Shown piece after piece: positions 10,576 to 21,265 of a DNA stretch of 64,000 nt. Position 1 is the stretch's first letter. Each line of letters begins with the position of its first letter. The stretch covers positions 1 to 64,000 of the forward strand of contig CAJJCS010000003.1 in NCBI GenBank assembly GCA_905182755.1. Direction: 5' to 3'. Made by a program: the position numbers and the translations under genes. Under the pieces are notes generated by a model. That model worked only from the letters and a program-made list of their open reading frames with translations, was not told where the DNA came from and made no database searches. Source of the DNA: Aequorivita sp. HC6-5 (GTDB taxonomy: Bacteria; Bacteroidota; Bacteroidia; Flavobacteriales; Flavobacteriaceae).

Positions 10576-11385
10576 GTTTACTGTTTTTCTAATGGCAACA
10601 AGGTCTGTAAGTAGTTTTTCAAGATTTGCTATATCTAGCATATTAGCGCCATCACTCTTTGCATTTGCAGGATCAAAATGAGTTTCTATAAACAGTCCAT
10701 CTGCGCCCGTTACAATTCCAGCCCTTGCTATGGTGCTTATCATCTCAGGTCTTCCTCCTGTAACACCAGTGCTTTGGTTGGGTTGCTGCAGGCTATGAGT
10801 AACGTCTAGAATCACTGGAGCGTACTGTTTCATGGTAGGAATACCTCTAAAATCTACGACCATATCTTGGTAGCCAAACATGGTGCCTCTATCTGTAATC
10901 CATGCTTTATCGCTTCCTGTATCTTTTACTTTTTGTACCGCGTGACCCATAGCCTCCGGGCTCATAAATTGTCCTTTTTTAAGGTTCACCACTTTTCCGG
11001 TTTTTGCTGCGGCAACCACTAGATCTGTTTGGCGCACTAAAAATGCAGGAATCTGTAATACATCTACATATGCTGCTGCCATTTCAGCATCACTAACTCC
11101 GTGTATATCTGTAACAGTAGGTATTTTAAAGGTTTCACTGACCTTTCTAAGTATCTTTAAGGCTTTCTCATCTCCAATGCCCGTAAAACTATCTATGCGA
11201 GATCTATTTGCTTTTTTAAAACTCCCTTTAAATATGAACGGGATTTCAAGTTTATTGGTAATCTCCAATACCTTTTCAGCAATACGCATGGCCATATCCT
11301 CTCCCTCAATAGCGCAGGGGCCAGCAAGTAAAAAAAAGTTGTTAGCCTCTGTGTGTTTGATATTGGGTATTTGAGATAGTTGCAT
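10567..11385 (-). CDS. kdsA: 3-deoxy-8-phosphooctulonate synthase
   Basis: LLAGPCAIEGEDMAMRIAEKV...FKGSFKKANRSRIDSFTGIGDEKALKIL...TDIHGVSDAEMAA, full-length. Confidence 0.95.
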   Translation of the reverse strand: MQLSQIPNIKHTEANNFFLLAGPCAIEGEDMAMRIAEKVLEITNKLEIPFIFKGSFKKANRSRIDSFTGIGDEKALKILRKVSETFKIPTVTDIHGVSDAEMAAAYVDVLQIPAFLVRQTDLVVAAAKTGKVVNLKKGQFMSPEAMGHAVQKVKDTGSDKAWITDRGTMFGYQDMVVDFRGIPTMKQYAPVILDVTHSLQQPNQSTGVTGGRPEMISTIARAGIVTGADGLFIETHFDPANAKSDGANMLDIANLEKLLTDLVAIRKTVNTL

Positions 11386-11402
11386 AACTGTGATTTATTT
11401 TA

Positions 11403-11410
11403 CAAAGATA
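11403..11410 (-). promoter_or_regulatory. Bacteroidetes-type -7 box TATCTTTG upstream of kdsA
   Basis: Matches TAnnTTTG; about 18 nt upstream of the kdsA ATG. Confidence 0.5.
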
Positions 11411-11469
11411 CTTAACAATATTACTTATTGGTAGGTTTTATAAAATTTGAGTGGGATAGGTCTAAACAA

Positions 11470-11491
11470 AAAAATCTCCAAAAGGAGATTA
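11470..11491 (-). terminator. Putative intrinsic terminator downstream of tRNA-Arg
   Basis: Minus strand AATCTCCTTTTGGAGATTTTTTT. Confidence 0.7.
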
Positions 11492-11495
11492 ATTG

Positions 11496-11569
11496 TGAGC
11501 CCGACAGGATTCGAACCTGTGACCGCCTCCTTAGAAGGGAGGTGCTCTATCCAGCTGAGCTACGAGCCC
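11496..11569 (-). tRNA. tRNA-Arg (anticodon TCT)
   Basis: GGGCTCGTAGCTCAGCTGGATAGAGCACCTCCCTTCTAAGGAGGCGGTCACAGGTTCGAATCCTGTCGGGCTCA. Confidence 0.95.
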
Positions 11570-11586
11570 GTAGCAATAAAAAAAAG

Positions 11587-11661
11587 TCGGGGTGGCAGGA
11601 TTCGAACCTGCGGCCTCCACGTCCCAAACGTGGCGCGATAACCGGGCTACGCTACACCCCG
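11587..11661 (-). tRNA. tRNA-Pro (anticodon TGG)
   Basis: CGGGGTGTAGCGTAGCCCGGTTATCGCGCCACGTTTGGGACGTGGAGGCCGCAGGTTCGAATCCTGCCACCCCGA. Confidence 0.95.
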
Positions 11662-11724
11662 TGACTTATCTTTTATACTGTACTATGTCAATGAAACCGA
11701 AAATTAAAATTTCAGTTACTTTAG

Positions 11725-11813
11725 CGGAGAGACAGGGATTCGAACCCTGGGTACCCTTGTTAGGGTACGACGATTTAGCAAACCGCTCCTTTCGGCCACT
11801 CAGGCACCTCTCC
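11725..11813 (-). tRNA. tRNA-Ser (anticodon GCT)
   Basis: GGAGAGGTGCCTGAGTGGCCGAAAGGAGCGGTTTGCTAAATCGTCGTACCCTAACAAGGGTACCCAGGGTTCGAATCCCTGTCTCTCCG, with long variable arm. Confidence 0.95.
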
Positions 11814-11963
11814 TTTGCAATTAAAAATAATTAAAATTGCGAGTGCAAATGTAATTTTTAAAAAACATTCGTGCAAACTAAAAACAACATTTTTTAAATA
11901 ATTTAAAGAAATAAATTCAAGTCTTTTAGTAGGTATCTCATACTCAAATCAAAGGAGTTTTTT

Positions 11964-12534
11964 TTATTCAATGCAGGGTAGAGTATTTATAAAAAACTCT
12001 TTTGGATAAATTGGGTTTGCAAGTTGCTCATTGCTTATAACCTCTATAAGTTTTAGATCAAAATTTGTGTTTAAAGACCCAATACGCAAACTCTCTATGG
12101 GTGATTTAGAAAGTCTTTCAACGGCAAGGGAATCAAGATAAAAAGAGGCCTCGCTAGTGCTGTTGTTGCATCGTGTTTTCTCCCTTGCTTTGTCTTGCGC
12201 AAACATCAACACCAAGGTAGGGTGCAGAAACATAAGTACTATCTTCAAGTTTGAAAGAAATTCTACTTTTTTTATTATAACAAATAAGGGGTGGTATTTC
12301 CTGGCTGTTTAACGAGATGCTTAGCACCACAGATTTCACACTGTCTTGTTTCATCAGTGAGAAGTAAACAAATATTGTTTTTTTCTCCCGCACTGTAAAA
12401 TCAATAAGTGATTCCTGGGTTAATTGAAAAATCTCTTCCTGAGTATCTACATTTATCTTGTAATCACAGGTGCTTTGAGCAGTCGCAAAGCAATAGATAC
12501 ATAGTAGTGGTAGCAACAAATTATACTTCATCAA
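11964..12534 (-). pseudogene. Hypothetical secreted protein, split by a frameshift near 12190-12230
   Basis: ORF 12154..12534 has a signal peptide-like N-terminus (MMKYNLLLPLLCIYCFATAQ); the shifted frame continues as QDKAREKTRCNNSTSEASFYLDSLAVERL... to 11964. Confidence 0.6.
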
Positions 12535-13699
12535 TTATTTTTGAACAAATTAATACTATTTTTTTATCATTTTCAATAGTTGTAAAAAACAAATACCGAT
12601 TGCCTCCTTGTTGTAACTTCCATTTTTCTTGCAACCTGGCCACGGTTTCTGGAAAATTCCTGGTGGTAATATTTGCCTTATCAAAGTCAATACCATGGCG
12701 CATCTGCTTTTTTGTGTAGGGTAGCACCTTTTCTATTTTAAATCTCCTGCCAGGAAAATCAACAAGGTCCTGGCTGGTGTAAAGATGAGAGTGTTTGTGA
12801 AGCTTCAGCAGCTTAAAGGCGCCACACATGTGGTTAAAGGCGCCACTTTTCATAATTGCTGCATTAGGCTCATATAGGTATCTTAGAGGAGTGCTAAGGC
12901 TAAGTTGAGCAGCGGTGTTCCATGAAAACTTAAAATTTTGTATTCCTGCCTTGGTTATATTAACGGTGTGTATCTCTGGAGTTTTTGTATGTCCTTTAGA
13001 GAGTATCCACAGCACTTCTTTCACCTCATTGTGCAAGGCAACAATGTGTATTTGAGCAACACTATCAAGGGCTTTTATGGCAATGGAGATATCTAGCATT
13101 GGAGAGGTCTTGACAAGTAAGGTATTACATCTTTGCAATAGGTAGTCTAGATTTTTTGGTATGTTGGGCTCGCAATCTTCCAAGAAAAACACTTTTCCTT
13201 TACTATCATGACGCCTGGAAGGATCTGCGTAAATAACATCAAAGGTTTTGTCTTCAATTGCCTTTAGGCCGTCTTTAGATTGGCTTATAAAGCTCTTGTT
13301 TGGCAAGTGTTGCAAATTATGAGATACAATATCACACAGGTGCTGTTGTATTTCAAAATGATGTACTTGCGCAAAGGTTTGTGCAAAATAATAACTGTCT
13401 ATTCCAAAACCGCCTGTAATATCCGCAAGGGTTTTACCCCCAACAAGGTTTTGTTTGTAAATGGCTGTTGCCTCAGATGAGGTTTGCTCCAGATGCAGTT
13501 TTGCAGGGTATATAATCCCTGGAGTATTAAACCACGTAGGGAGCTTTGTTTTTGCTTTTTGTCTGCTTTCTATTTGTTGTAAAAGCTCTTTGGTGCTCAC
13601 ATCAGTAAAAGGACTTCCAGAGAAGGCCAAACGTGCCAGTTCTTGTTTAAAATCTTTAATAAACTCTTGTACCTCTTTTTGTAATAAATGATCAAACAA
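12521..13699 (-). CDS. Class I SAM-dependent methyltransferase with THUMP-like C-terminal domain
   Basis: LADITGGFGIDSYYFAQTF...DVIYADPSRRHDSKGKVFFLEDCEPNIP motif context. Confidence 0.8.
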   Translation of the reverse strand: MFDHLLQKEVQEFIKDFKQELARLAFSGSPFTDVSTKELLQQIESRQKAKTKLPTWFNTPGIIYPAKLHLEQTSSEATAIYKQNLVGGKTLADITGGFGIDSYYFAQTFAQVHHFEIQQHLCDIVSHNLQHLPNKSFISQSKDGLKAIEDKTFDVIYADPSRRHDSKGKVFFLEDCEPNIPKNLDYLLQRCNTLLVKTSPMLDISIAIKALDSVAQIHIVALHNEVKEVLWILSKGHTKTPEIHTVNITKAGIQNFKFSWNTAAQLSLSTPLRYLYEPNAAIMKSGAFNHMCGAFKLLKLHKHSHLYTSQDLVDFPGRRFKIEKVLPYTKKQMRHGIDFDKANITTRNFPETVARLQEKWKLQQGGNRYLFFTTIENDKKIVLICSKIIDEV

Positions 13700-13760
13700 A
13701 TGGCGTGTATTTTACTAGTTTGTTTTATAAAGATACTACCTAGAGGGTAGATTATATAAA

Positions 13761-14279
13761 TTAAATTTCTTTGATTTTTAATGAAAGGCCATACAGTCCA
13801 ATGGCTGCCGCCTGGGTAACATTCATGCTGCTATTGTTTCCTTGCATTGGTATGTGCACGTGGGTAGGTATACTCGCCAGTACTTTTTTTGAAATGCCCG
13901 TTTTTTCATTACCAATAAAAAGTGCAAGAGGTCTTTTGCCTGGAATATCCAAATCTTCTAAAGCCTCACTGTTTGTTGTTAATTCAAGGGCTATAGCTCT
14001 ATAGCCTTGTTTTGTAAGTTGCTTTAATACCTCAAGGGTGTCTAGGTCATCTTTGTAGTTTACCAAAAGGTGGGTGCTTCTAGATGTTCTTTTAATTCTT
14101 GGACTGCTAAGGTCTATCTTGGTGCCACAAAAATAAACTTCTTTAACACCAAAGCTGTCACATAGTCTAAAGAGTCCACCAATATTTGCAGGGCTTGTAA
14201 CGCCATCGCACACAAGTACCGTGTGTGATTTTACTGCTGTAAAATGAGTATTATCATGGGTGAGTTGCGCTGCCATCAC
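13761..14279 (-). CDS. TrmH/SpoU-family RNA methyltransferase
   Basis: VLVCDGVTSPANIGGLFRLCDSFG...LALFIGNEKTGIS...HIPMQGNNSSMNVTQAAAIGLY. Confidence 0.9.
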   Translation of the reverse strand: MMAAQLTHDNTHFTAVKSHTVLVCDGVTSPANIGGLFRLCDSFGVKEVYFCGTKIDLSSPRIKRTSRSTHLLVNYKDDLDTLEVLKQLTKQGYRAIALELTTNSEALEDLDIPGKRPLALFIGNEKTGISKKVLASIPTHVHIPMQGNNSSMNVTQAAAIGLYGLSLKIKEI

Positions 14280-14923
14280 TTAAGTTTTCAAAGGCATATT
14301 TTATAATGTTGGCCCCCATACGCAGTGCCTTTAAACGAACATCTGCAGGGTCGTTGTGCATTTCTTTGTCTTCCCAGCCATCTCCAAGGTCACTCTCAAA
14401 GGTGTACAGCAGTACAATTCTTCCTTGTTTTTCTATCACAAAGCCTTGTGCTCTTAGCCTTGTCATGCTCATGTATTTTGGGTAATCCTTTCGGAAATTT
14501 AAAAGGAGTTAAAAATATGGGGTGATTGGCTGCTAGCTCTTTAAGTTCTTGGTTTGGAAATAGTTTTGAAATTTCACCCCTCACGTATTGATCCATGCCA
14601 TAGTTATCATCAATATGTAAAAAACCACCACTGTTTAGGTATGCCCTTAGGTTTTCTACATCTTGCTCAGAGAACAAAACATTTCCATGGCCCGTCATGT
14701 GTAAAAAGGGATATTCAAAAATATCGATGCTACTTGGAGTTACAACTTTTGGAGTAGCGCTCAAGTTTGTGTTCAGCTCTTTATTGCAAAAAGCAGCTAA
14801 GTTTTCTAGGGCAGATGGGTTGCTGTACCAATCACCACCACCACTGTATTTTAAAACAGCAATATCTTGCCCTTGGCAAAATTGCATCAAAAAAAGCAGT
14901 ACAACAGTTGTGCGTATGATCAT
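14257..14923 (-). pseudogene. DUF4159 domain-containing secreted protein, split by a frameshift near 14460
   Basis: ORF 14396..14923 (AVLKYSGGGDWYSNPSALENLAAFCN...MTGHGNVLFSEQDVENLRAYLNSGGFLHIDD) continues in another frame as AQGFVIEKQGRIVLLYTFESDLGDGWED. Confidence 0.75.
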
Positions 14924-15015
14924 AGATGTAAAAGTACAAAAAACAAAAAGGGGATAACTGACTCTCTAAAAAGAAATTTCACCAACCTTGTATAAGTAGG
15001 AGTGAGTCCAGAGTG

Positions 15016-15733
15016 CTATTGAGCTTCGTTGCTATATGCAACGCTGTGGCAAGCCACAATAGCTGCCGTCTCTGTTCTTAGTCTATTTTCTCCAAGACTA
15101 ACCCCAGTATAGCCCATGGATGTGGCTAGGGTAATTTCTGTGGCAGAAAAGTCTCCCTCTGGCCCAACCAGTATGATGTGGTTGCCCTTTGGTTTAATTT
15201 GCGATTTCAATGATTTTTTTTCTAGGTCTTGACAATGCGCAATGAGTTTTTGGTGTGGTACATCTTCCTGCTTTTCTAAAAAATCTTTTAAAACTGCACA
15301 TAGGATGTAGCACTGGGAAATGATATTTCAAAGATTGTTTGCCGGCGCTTAGTATGATTTTTTGGTACCGCTCAGGCTTAATTACTTTACGCTCACTGTG
15401 GTGGCAGAGTATGGGAGTAATTTGGGTGATTCCTATCTCGGTAGCTTTTTCCAAAAACCACTCAAACCGATCGTTGAGTTTTGTTGGAGAAATAGCAAGG
15501 TGCAGGCCGTAGGGTAGTGGTTTTTTTTGTTCAACATTTACGATGTGTACCACGCAATGCTTAGGATCATTGCTTTGAAGGGTTGCGGTAAACACCTCTC
15601 CTTTACCATTGGTAAGGTGCAGCGTATCACCTATTTGTTTTCTTAGCACTTTAGCAATATGCCTACTTTCCTGTTTGGTGAAACTAAATTGAGTGTCATT
15701 TGGGGTAAGATTTTGGCTATAAAATAATTGCAT
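15016..15733 (-). pseudogene. rsmE: 16S rRNA (uracil(1498)-N(3))-methyltransferase, split by a frameshift near 15295
   Basis: MQLFYSQNLTPNDTQFSFTKQESRHIAKVLRKQIGDTLHLTNGKG...; the shifted frame VLKDFLEKQEDVPHQKLIAHCQDLEKKSLKSQIKPKGNHIILVGPEGDFSATEI completes the protein. Confidence 0.85.
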
Positions 15734-15759
15734 TAGGGCTATGTTTTTTTAGGTGCTAC

Positions 15760-16782
15760 TTATAGTTTCATTCTTGCATTAGCAGTTACATTGGCATCTG
15801 CAAATTGCTGTTGTTTGTATTTTAACTCTCCCACCATTGCAATCATGGCTGCATTGTCTGTGCAAAACTCAAACTTAGGGATATGTACGCGCCAGCCGTA
15901 TTTTTGTTCTGCTTCTTGCAGGGCTTTTCGTATACCGCTATTGGCAGAAACACCACCTCCTATGGCAACTTGGGTAATGCCCGTTTGTTTTACAGCATTT
16001 TTTAATTTATCCATTAAATAACCAACAATAGTATGTTGTAAACTTGCGCAAATATCTGCCAAGTTTTCTTCAATGAAATTTGGGTTCTCTGCAACATTTT
16101 TTTGCACAAAATATAAAACAGCAGTTTTTAAACCACTAAAGCTGAAATCTAAAGGACTTACCTTTGGTTTTGGAAAAATGAATTTTTTAGGATTTCCTTG
16201 TTGTGCATGTTTGTCAATTAAAGGGCCTCCAGGGTAGGGTAGCCCTAGAATTTTAGCACTCTTATCAAAAGCTTCTCCTACAGCATCATCAATGGTTTGA
16301 CCAATAACCTCTAAATCAAAATAACTTGACACCTTTACAATTTGAGTATGCCCGCCACTAATGGTGAGCGCCAAAAAAGGGAAATTAGGTGCCTTTTGGC
16401 CCTCAGCTTTTATAAAATGAGCCAAAATATGCGCTTGCATGTGATTTACATCCAATAAAGGAATGTCTAGGCCAAAGGCTAAAGACTTTGAAAATGAGGT
16501 GCCTACCAGTAAAGAACCCATCAGTCCAGGCCCTCTTGTGAAGGCTATGGCGCTTAGTTGTTTTTTATCGATATTTGCTTGCTGTAATGCTTGATGCACT
16601 ACCGGTACAATGTTTTGTTGATGTGCTCTAGAGGCAAGTTCTGGAACCACACCTCCATAGGCCTCATGAATTTTTTGTGTGGCTACAACATTGCTTAAGA
16701 TAACACCATTGTTAATCACAGCTGCAGCAGTGTCATCACAAGAAGATTCAATACCTAGAATATAACAATTTTTTTCTATCAC
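15760..16782 (-). CDS. tsaD: tRNA N6-adenosine threonylcarbamoyltransferase
   Basis: ILGIESSCDDTAAAVINNG...GVVPELASRAHQQNIVPVVHQAL...VNHMQAHILAHF. Confidence 0.97.
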   Translation of the reverse strand: MIEKNCYILGIESSCDDTAAAVINNGVILSNVVATQKIHEAYGGVVPELASRAHQQNIVPVVHQALQQANIDKKQLSAIAFTRGPGLMGSLLVGTSFSKSLAFGLDIPLLDVNHMQAHILAHFIKAEGQKAPNFPFLALTISGGHTQIVKVSSYFDLEVIGQTIDDAVGEAFDKSAKILGLPYPGGPLIDKHAQQGNPKKFIFPKPKVSPLDFSFSGLKTAVLYFVQKNVAENPNFIEENLADICASLQHTIVGYLMDKLKNAVKQTGITQVAIGGGVSANSGIRKALQEAEQKYGWRVHIPKFEFCTDNAAMIAMVGELKYKQQQFADANVTANARMKL

Positions 16783-16875
16783 GAGATTAGGGCATATTTA
16801 TTGGTTGTAAAATTATAACTTTATAAGCGTATCAAAAAATTAAGAAAAATAATACTTCGTTTACTTGTAATACTT

Positions 16876-19800
16876 GTGTTACTTGTCTTGCTGTTGGTGG
16901 TAGTTTTTTCTTTACCAAGTGTCCAGACAAAACTAGCCGGTAGGCTTACTAGTTACCTGAATCAAACCTATGACACTCAAATAGCTATAGATAGATTAGG
17001 GCTAAATTGGCAAGGTAATATAGATCTTCGAGACCTTTACATCAAAGACCATCATCAAGATACATTAATTTATGCCGGCCAACTTCAAACCAGTATTTTA
17101 AGTTTTTCGAATCTTCTAAAAACAGATGTATCTCTAGGATATGTAAAATTTTCTGACACAAAACTTTTTATAAAAACCTATAAAAATGAAGCCAGAGATA
17201 ACATGTCTGTTTTCTCTGGAAAATTTAATTCTGGAACAAAAGCCGCTCGTATCTTTAAACTCAGTGCAGATGATGTTTTTATTAAAAGCAGTGCAATTAA
17301 AATTACAGACCAGAATCTATCAACACCTTTGTTGTTTGACCTCACAGGTGTAGAGGCTTCTGCTCAAGATTTTAAAATACTAGGCCCAGATGTATTTGCC
17401 ACAATAACCTCTTTAGGTCTAACTAGTAAAAGAGGTTTTGAGATTACAGGGCTAAGCTCTCAATTCTCTTACACTACAGAGCAAATGACCTTAAAAAATA
17501 TGGAGCTTCAAACTTCTCAAAGCACGCTAGAGGGTGATGTTATCATGAATTACAGCGCCAACGGCTATTCAGACTTTGTTAATACAGTTGTTTTTACCGC
17601 AAGCTTTACCCCCTCTAGTATAGCCACCAATGATCTTAATGGCTTTTATAATGAGTTTGGCTCCAACCAAACTATTGGTTTTAAAGGAGACTTTAAAGGC
17701 GTATTGAATGACTTCTCATTCACAAAAGCAGCAATTACAACTTCCTCTACCAAAGTCGCTGGTGATTATTATTTTAAGGATGTTTTAAAAGGGGCCACTG
17801 CTTTTAACATAAACTTTAGGCGTCATGATATAACAACGAGTTACTATGATTTACGTCGTTTTTTACCCAATATCCTTGGCGAGGTATTGCCCGAGGAGCT
17901 AAGTAAATTAGGGGTTTTTGATTATGATGGTTCTTCACAAATTAACAGCAATACCTTTACTACTGACGCTACTTTTAAAAGTGATATTGGTATTGCCACT
18001 ACCAGTGTGTCTATCGATAACTACAAAGACGTTGCCCTTGCTAGTTATAAAGGCAACATTATTTTATCTTCTTTTGATATTGGAGCTTTAACTAAAGAGC
18101 CCTCTTTGGGAGAGGTGTCTGCTAATGTAAGTATTGATGGTCGTGGTTTTACCCAAACAACCGTGGATACAGCCCTGCGTGGTGTAATCTCTTCTTTTTC
18201 TTTTCAGGGATATGATTATAAAAACATTACCCTGCAAGGAGCCTTAAAAGACCCTGTTTTTAATGGTGATCTATCTATTGATGATCCTAACGTACAATTA
18301 GATTTTAAAGGCCTTGTAGATGTTTCTAAATCCTTTAATCAGTATGACTTTCAGGCAGATGTTTACTTTGCCGAATTAAATCAACTTCAACTAGTTACAA
18401 GAGATAGTGTTTCTGTTTTTGCAGGCAAGGTTGTTGTAGATATGGATGGAACCACCATAGATGATATTGTAGGGTCTTTTTCATTTCAGCAGACATTTTA
18501 CCAAAATCAAGATGATGATTTTTATTTTGATGATTTTAAAATAGCTTCCTCTTTTGAAGATCAAAAGCGCATCATTGATATCAACTCACCAGATATATGT
18601 AATGGTACAATCTCTGGAAATTTTTTAATAAAAGATATCTCAAATCTATTTAAAAATGGATTGGGTAGTATGTATGCCAATTATATACCTCGCGAGGTAA
18701 CCACAAATCAGTACATAGATTATGATCTTTCTGTTTATAGTAAAATTGTAGAGGTTTTTGTACCTCAAATACAAGTGGGTGAAAATTCAAGATTACGAGG
18801 TTCTGTCTCTTCAGATGAATCTAAATTTCAGTTAGATTTTAATTCTCCAGAGCTCTTGTTGTATAATAATTACTTAGGTAAAGTAAATGTTCAGGTAGAT
18901 AATGATAACCCATTGTATAACACGTATGTAAGTGTAGATTCTGTGTATACAGGAATCTATGATTTGAAAGATTTTAGCTTGATTAATAAAACCTATAATG
19001 ACACGCTGTATGTGCAGTCAGTATTTAAAGGAGGTAGTAAAAAACAGGATGTTTTTGACTTGGCTTTATACTACACAATTAACCCACAGGGTAAATCTGT
19101 AGTTGGAATTAAAAGGTCTGAAATTTCATATAAAGACAATATTTGGTATTTAAATAAAGACAATAATAAGAAAAATAAAGTGGTCTTTGATGATCGTTTT
19201 AGTGCCATTGCTATAGACTCATTACAACTCAATTACAAGCAACAGCAAATTGCATTTGCAGGTGTAATTAGAGACTCAACATATAAAAACCTTAAGGTTC
19301 GCTTTAAGGATGTAAATATTGGGGATATAATACCTCCCGCAGATAGCCTGCAATTATCGGGTACTACAAACGGGACCTTGTCTTTTTTGTATGAAAATGG
19401 GAATTATTTTCCTAAAAGCAATGTAACTATCGATGATGTTATTATTAATAAAATTGATTTTGGAGATCTCATCTTAGATATTGACGGTAATCAGGATCTT
19501 ACCAAATACCGTATTGCTAGCTCGCTCACCAACAAAGATGTTCGCTCTTTTAATGCCCTTGGAACCATTGATTTTGCGCCAAAAATTTCTCAATTAGATT
19601 TGGATGTGAGGTTAAATGATTTTAACCTTCAGGCCATAAGTCCTTTTGGAGCTAATGTTATTACAAAAATAAGAGGTGAGGCCTCTGGCGCTTTACAGGT
19701 AATGGGTAACTATAGAAAACCAAAAATACTTGGCACCATTAATTTAAAAAATAGTGGCTTAAAGGTGCCGTATCTAAATACAGATTTTGATCTAGCAAAC

Positions 19801-21261
19801 AGCACTCAAATGATTGTGTCAAATAATACGCTCAAAGTCATCTCTACAGACATTACAGACACAAAATTTAATACAAAGGGCGTTTTCTCTGGTATTGCAA
19901 CACATGATAACTATCGAGATTGGAATTTAAATCTAAAGATTAATGCCCCAGAAAGATTGCTGGTTTTGGATACCCCCCCAGATGAGGATGAGTTGTATTA
20001 CGGAACCTCTTTCATTAGTGGTAATGCGGTAATTCAGGGTCCTATTGAAGCCCTGGACATAAAGGTATTTGCCGCTACTCAAGAGGGAACAACATTTAAA
20101 ATTCCTCTTAGTGATACAGAGTCTATAGGTGATGATAGTTTTATTAAATTTCTGTCTCCTCAAGAGAAACGCACCCGCACAAGCGGTCAGCAAATTGTTA
20201 AAAAAGAAATTAAAGGGCTTTCTGTAGATTTTGATCTAGATATCAATGAAAATGCAGAGGTTGAGGTAGTGATAGATAAGGTTAACAACTCTACCCTTAA
20301 GGGCCGCGGAGCTGGAACCTTATTAATACGCCTTGATACAAAAGGGAAGTTTAATATGTGGGGTGAGTTTACCGTAATTGAGGGCTTGTATGATTTTAGA
20401 TACGGTGGTATTATTCAAAAAAAGATTGCCGTGGTTCCTGGCGGAAACATTAACTGGGATGGAGAACCAGATAGAGCTAGATTAAGTATAAGTGCAAAGT
20501 ACGCCACACAAGCAAACCCTGCTGTACTGCTTGATAACCCTTCTTTTAACCGGAAGATACCTGTAGATGTTTTGGTAGATTTAACTGGAGAAATCATACA
20601 ACCAGAATTAAATTTCAACATAGACTTTCCTAGAACCAGCTCAACGGTGAAAAGCGAATTAGAGTTTAAACTCCAAAGCACAGAAGAAATAGAGAAACAG
20701 GCCATCTTTTTATTAACCACCGGAAGTTTTGTAAATGAAGGTATGGGAGGTGCAAATTTCGCAGGTACTTTGGTAGATAGAGTTAGTGATTTAGTAAACG
20801 GTTTATTTGCAGATGAAGAGGGCACCTTTAATGTGGGTCTAGATTATTCTCAAGGAAATAGAACACCCAATCAACAAACCGCAGACCGCGTAGGTATTTC
20901 TCTTCAAAGTAAAATAAATGAGCGTATTTTAATTAACGGGAAGGTGGGTATTCCTGTGGGTGGAGCCAATGAGACTGCTATTGCAGGAGATATTGAAGTG
21001 CAATGGCTAATCAATGAAGATGGTACTCTTAGGATGAATTTCTTTAACCGTCAGGCAGATATACAGTTTATTGGTGAAGATCAAATTTTTGAACAAGGTC
21101 TAGGGATGTCATACAATGTAGATTTCAATACCTTAAGTGAGCTCATAGAAAAACTATTTAATAAAAAGCTAACACTAGAGGGTGATGGGTTGGATACGCC
21201 TTTTGTGCCTGATGACACAAGTTTTCCAGCCAATTTTAATGAAGATAAAAAAAGGGAATAA
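16876..21261 (+). CDS. TamB-like translocation/assembly module protein (DUF490)
   Basis: 1461 aa, divergent from tsaD, N-terminal TM segment, C-terminal TamB features (RYGGIIQKKIAVVPGGNINWDGEPDRARLSISAKYATQANPAVLLDN). Start may lie slightly upstream. Confidence 0.88.
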   Translation: MLLVLLLVVVFSLPSVQTKLAGRLTSYLNQTYDTQIAIDRLGLNWQGNIDLRDLYIKDHHQDTLIYAGQLQTSILSFSNLLKTDVSLGYVKFSDTKLFIKTYKNEARDNMSVFSGKFNSGTKAARIFKLSADDVFIKSSAIKITDQNLSTPLLFDLTGVEASAQDFKILGPDVFATITSLGLTSKRGFEITGLSSQFSYTTEQMTLKNMELQTSQSTLEGDVIMNYSANGYSDFVNTVVFTASFTPSSIATNDLNGFYNEFGSNQTIGFKGDFKGVLNDFSFTKAAITTSSTKVAGDYYFKDVLKGATAFNINFRRHDITTSYYDLRRFLPNILGEVLPEELSKLGVFDYDGSSQINSNTFTTDATFKSDIGIATTSVSIDNYKDVALASYKGNIILSSFDIGALTKEPSLGEVSANVSIDGRGFTQTTVDTALRGVISSFSFQGYDYKNITLQGALKDPVFNGDLSIDDPNVQLDFKGLVDVSKSFNQYDFQADVYFAELNQLQLVTRDSVSVFAGKVVVDMDGTTIDDIVGSFSFQQTFYQNQDDDFYFDDFKIASSFEDQKRIIDINSPDICNGTISGNFLIKDISNLFKNGLGSMYANYIPREVTTNQYIDYDLSVYSKIVEVFVPQIQVGENSRLRGSVSSDESKFQLDFNSPELLLYNNYLGKVNVQVDNDNPLYNTYVSVDSVYTGIYDLKDFSLINKTYNDTLYVQSVFKGGSKKQDVFDLALYYTINPQGKSVVGIKRSEISYKDNIWYLNKDNNKKNKVVFDDRFSAIAIDSLQLNYKQQQIAFAGVIRDSTYKNLKVRFKDVNIGDIIPPADSLQLSGTTNGTLSFLYENGNYFPKSNVTIDDVIINKIDFGDLILDIDGNQDLTKYRIASSLTNKDVRSFNALGTIDFAPKISQLDLDVRLNDFNLQAISPFGANVITKIRGEASGALQVMGNYRKPKILGTINLKNSGLKVPYLNTDFDLANSTQMIVSNNTLKVISTDITDTKFNTKGVFSGIATHDNYRDWNLNLKINAPERLLVLDTPPDEDELYYGTSFISGNAVIQGPIEALDIKVFAATQEGTTFKIPLSDTESIGDDSFIKFLSPQEKRTRTSGQQIVKKEIKGLSVDFDLDINENAEVEVVIDKVNNSTLKGRGAGTLLIRLDTKGKFNMWGEFTVIEGLYDFRYGGIIQKKIAVVPGGNINWDGEPDRARLSISAKYATQANPAVLLDNPSFNRKIPVDVLVDLTGEIIQPELNFNIDFPRTSSTVKSELEFKLQSTEEIEKQAIFLLTTGSFVNEGMGGANFAGTLVDRVSDLVNGLFADEEGTFNVGLDYSQGNRTPNQQTADRVGISLQSKINERILINGKVGIPVGGANETAIAGDIEVQWLINEDGTLRMNFFNRQADIQFIGEDQIFEQGLGMSYNVDFNTLSELIEKLFNKKLTLEGDGLDTPFVPDDTSFPANFNEDKKRE

Positions 21262-21265
21262 GCTT

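Noticed and set aside
11428-11834. Plus-strand ORFs such as MVGFIKFEWDRSKQKNLQKEINCEPDRIRTCDRLLRREVLYPAELRARS
   Set aside because: They are antisense translations of tRNA-Arg, tRNA-Pro and tRNA-Ser, a classic spurious ORF pattern
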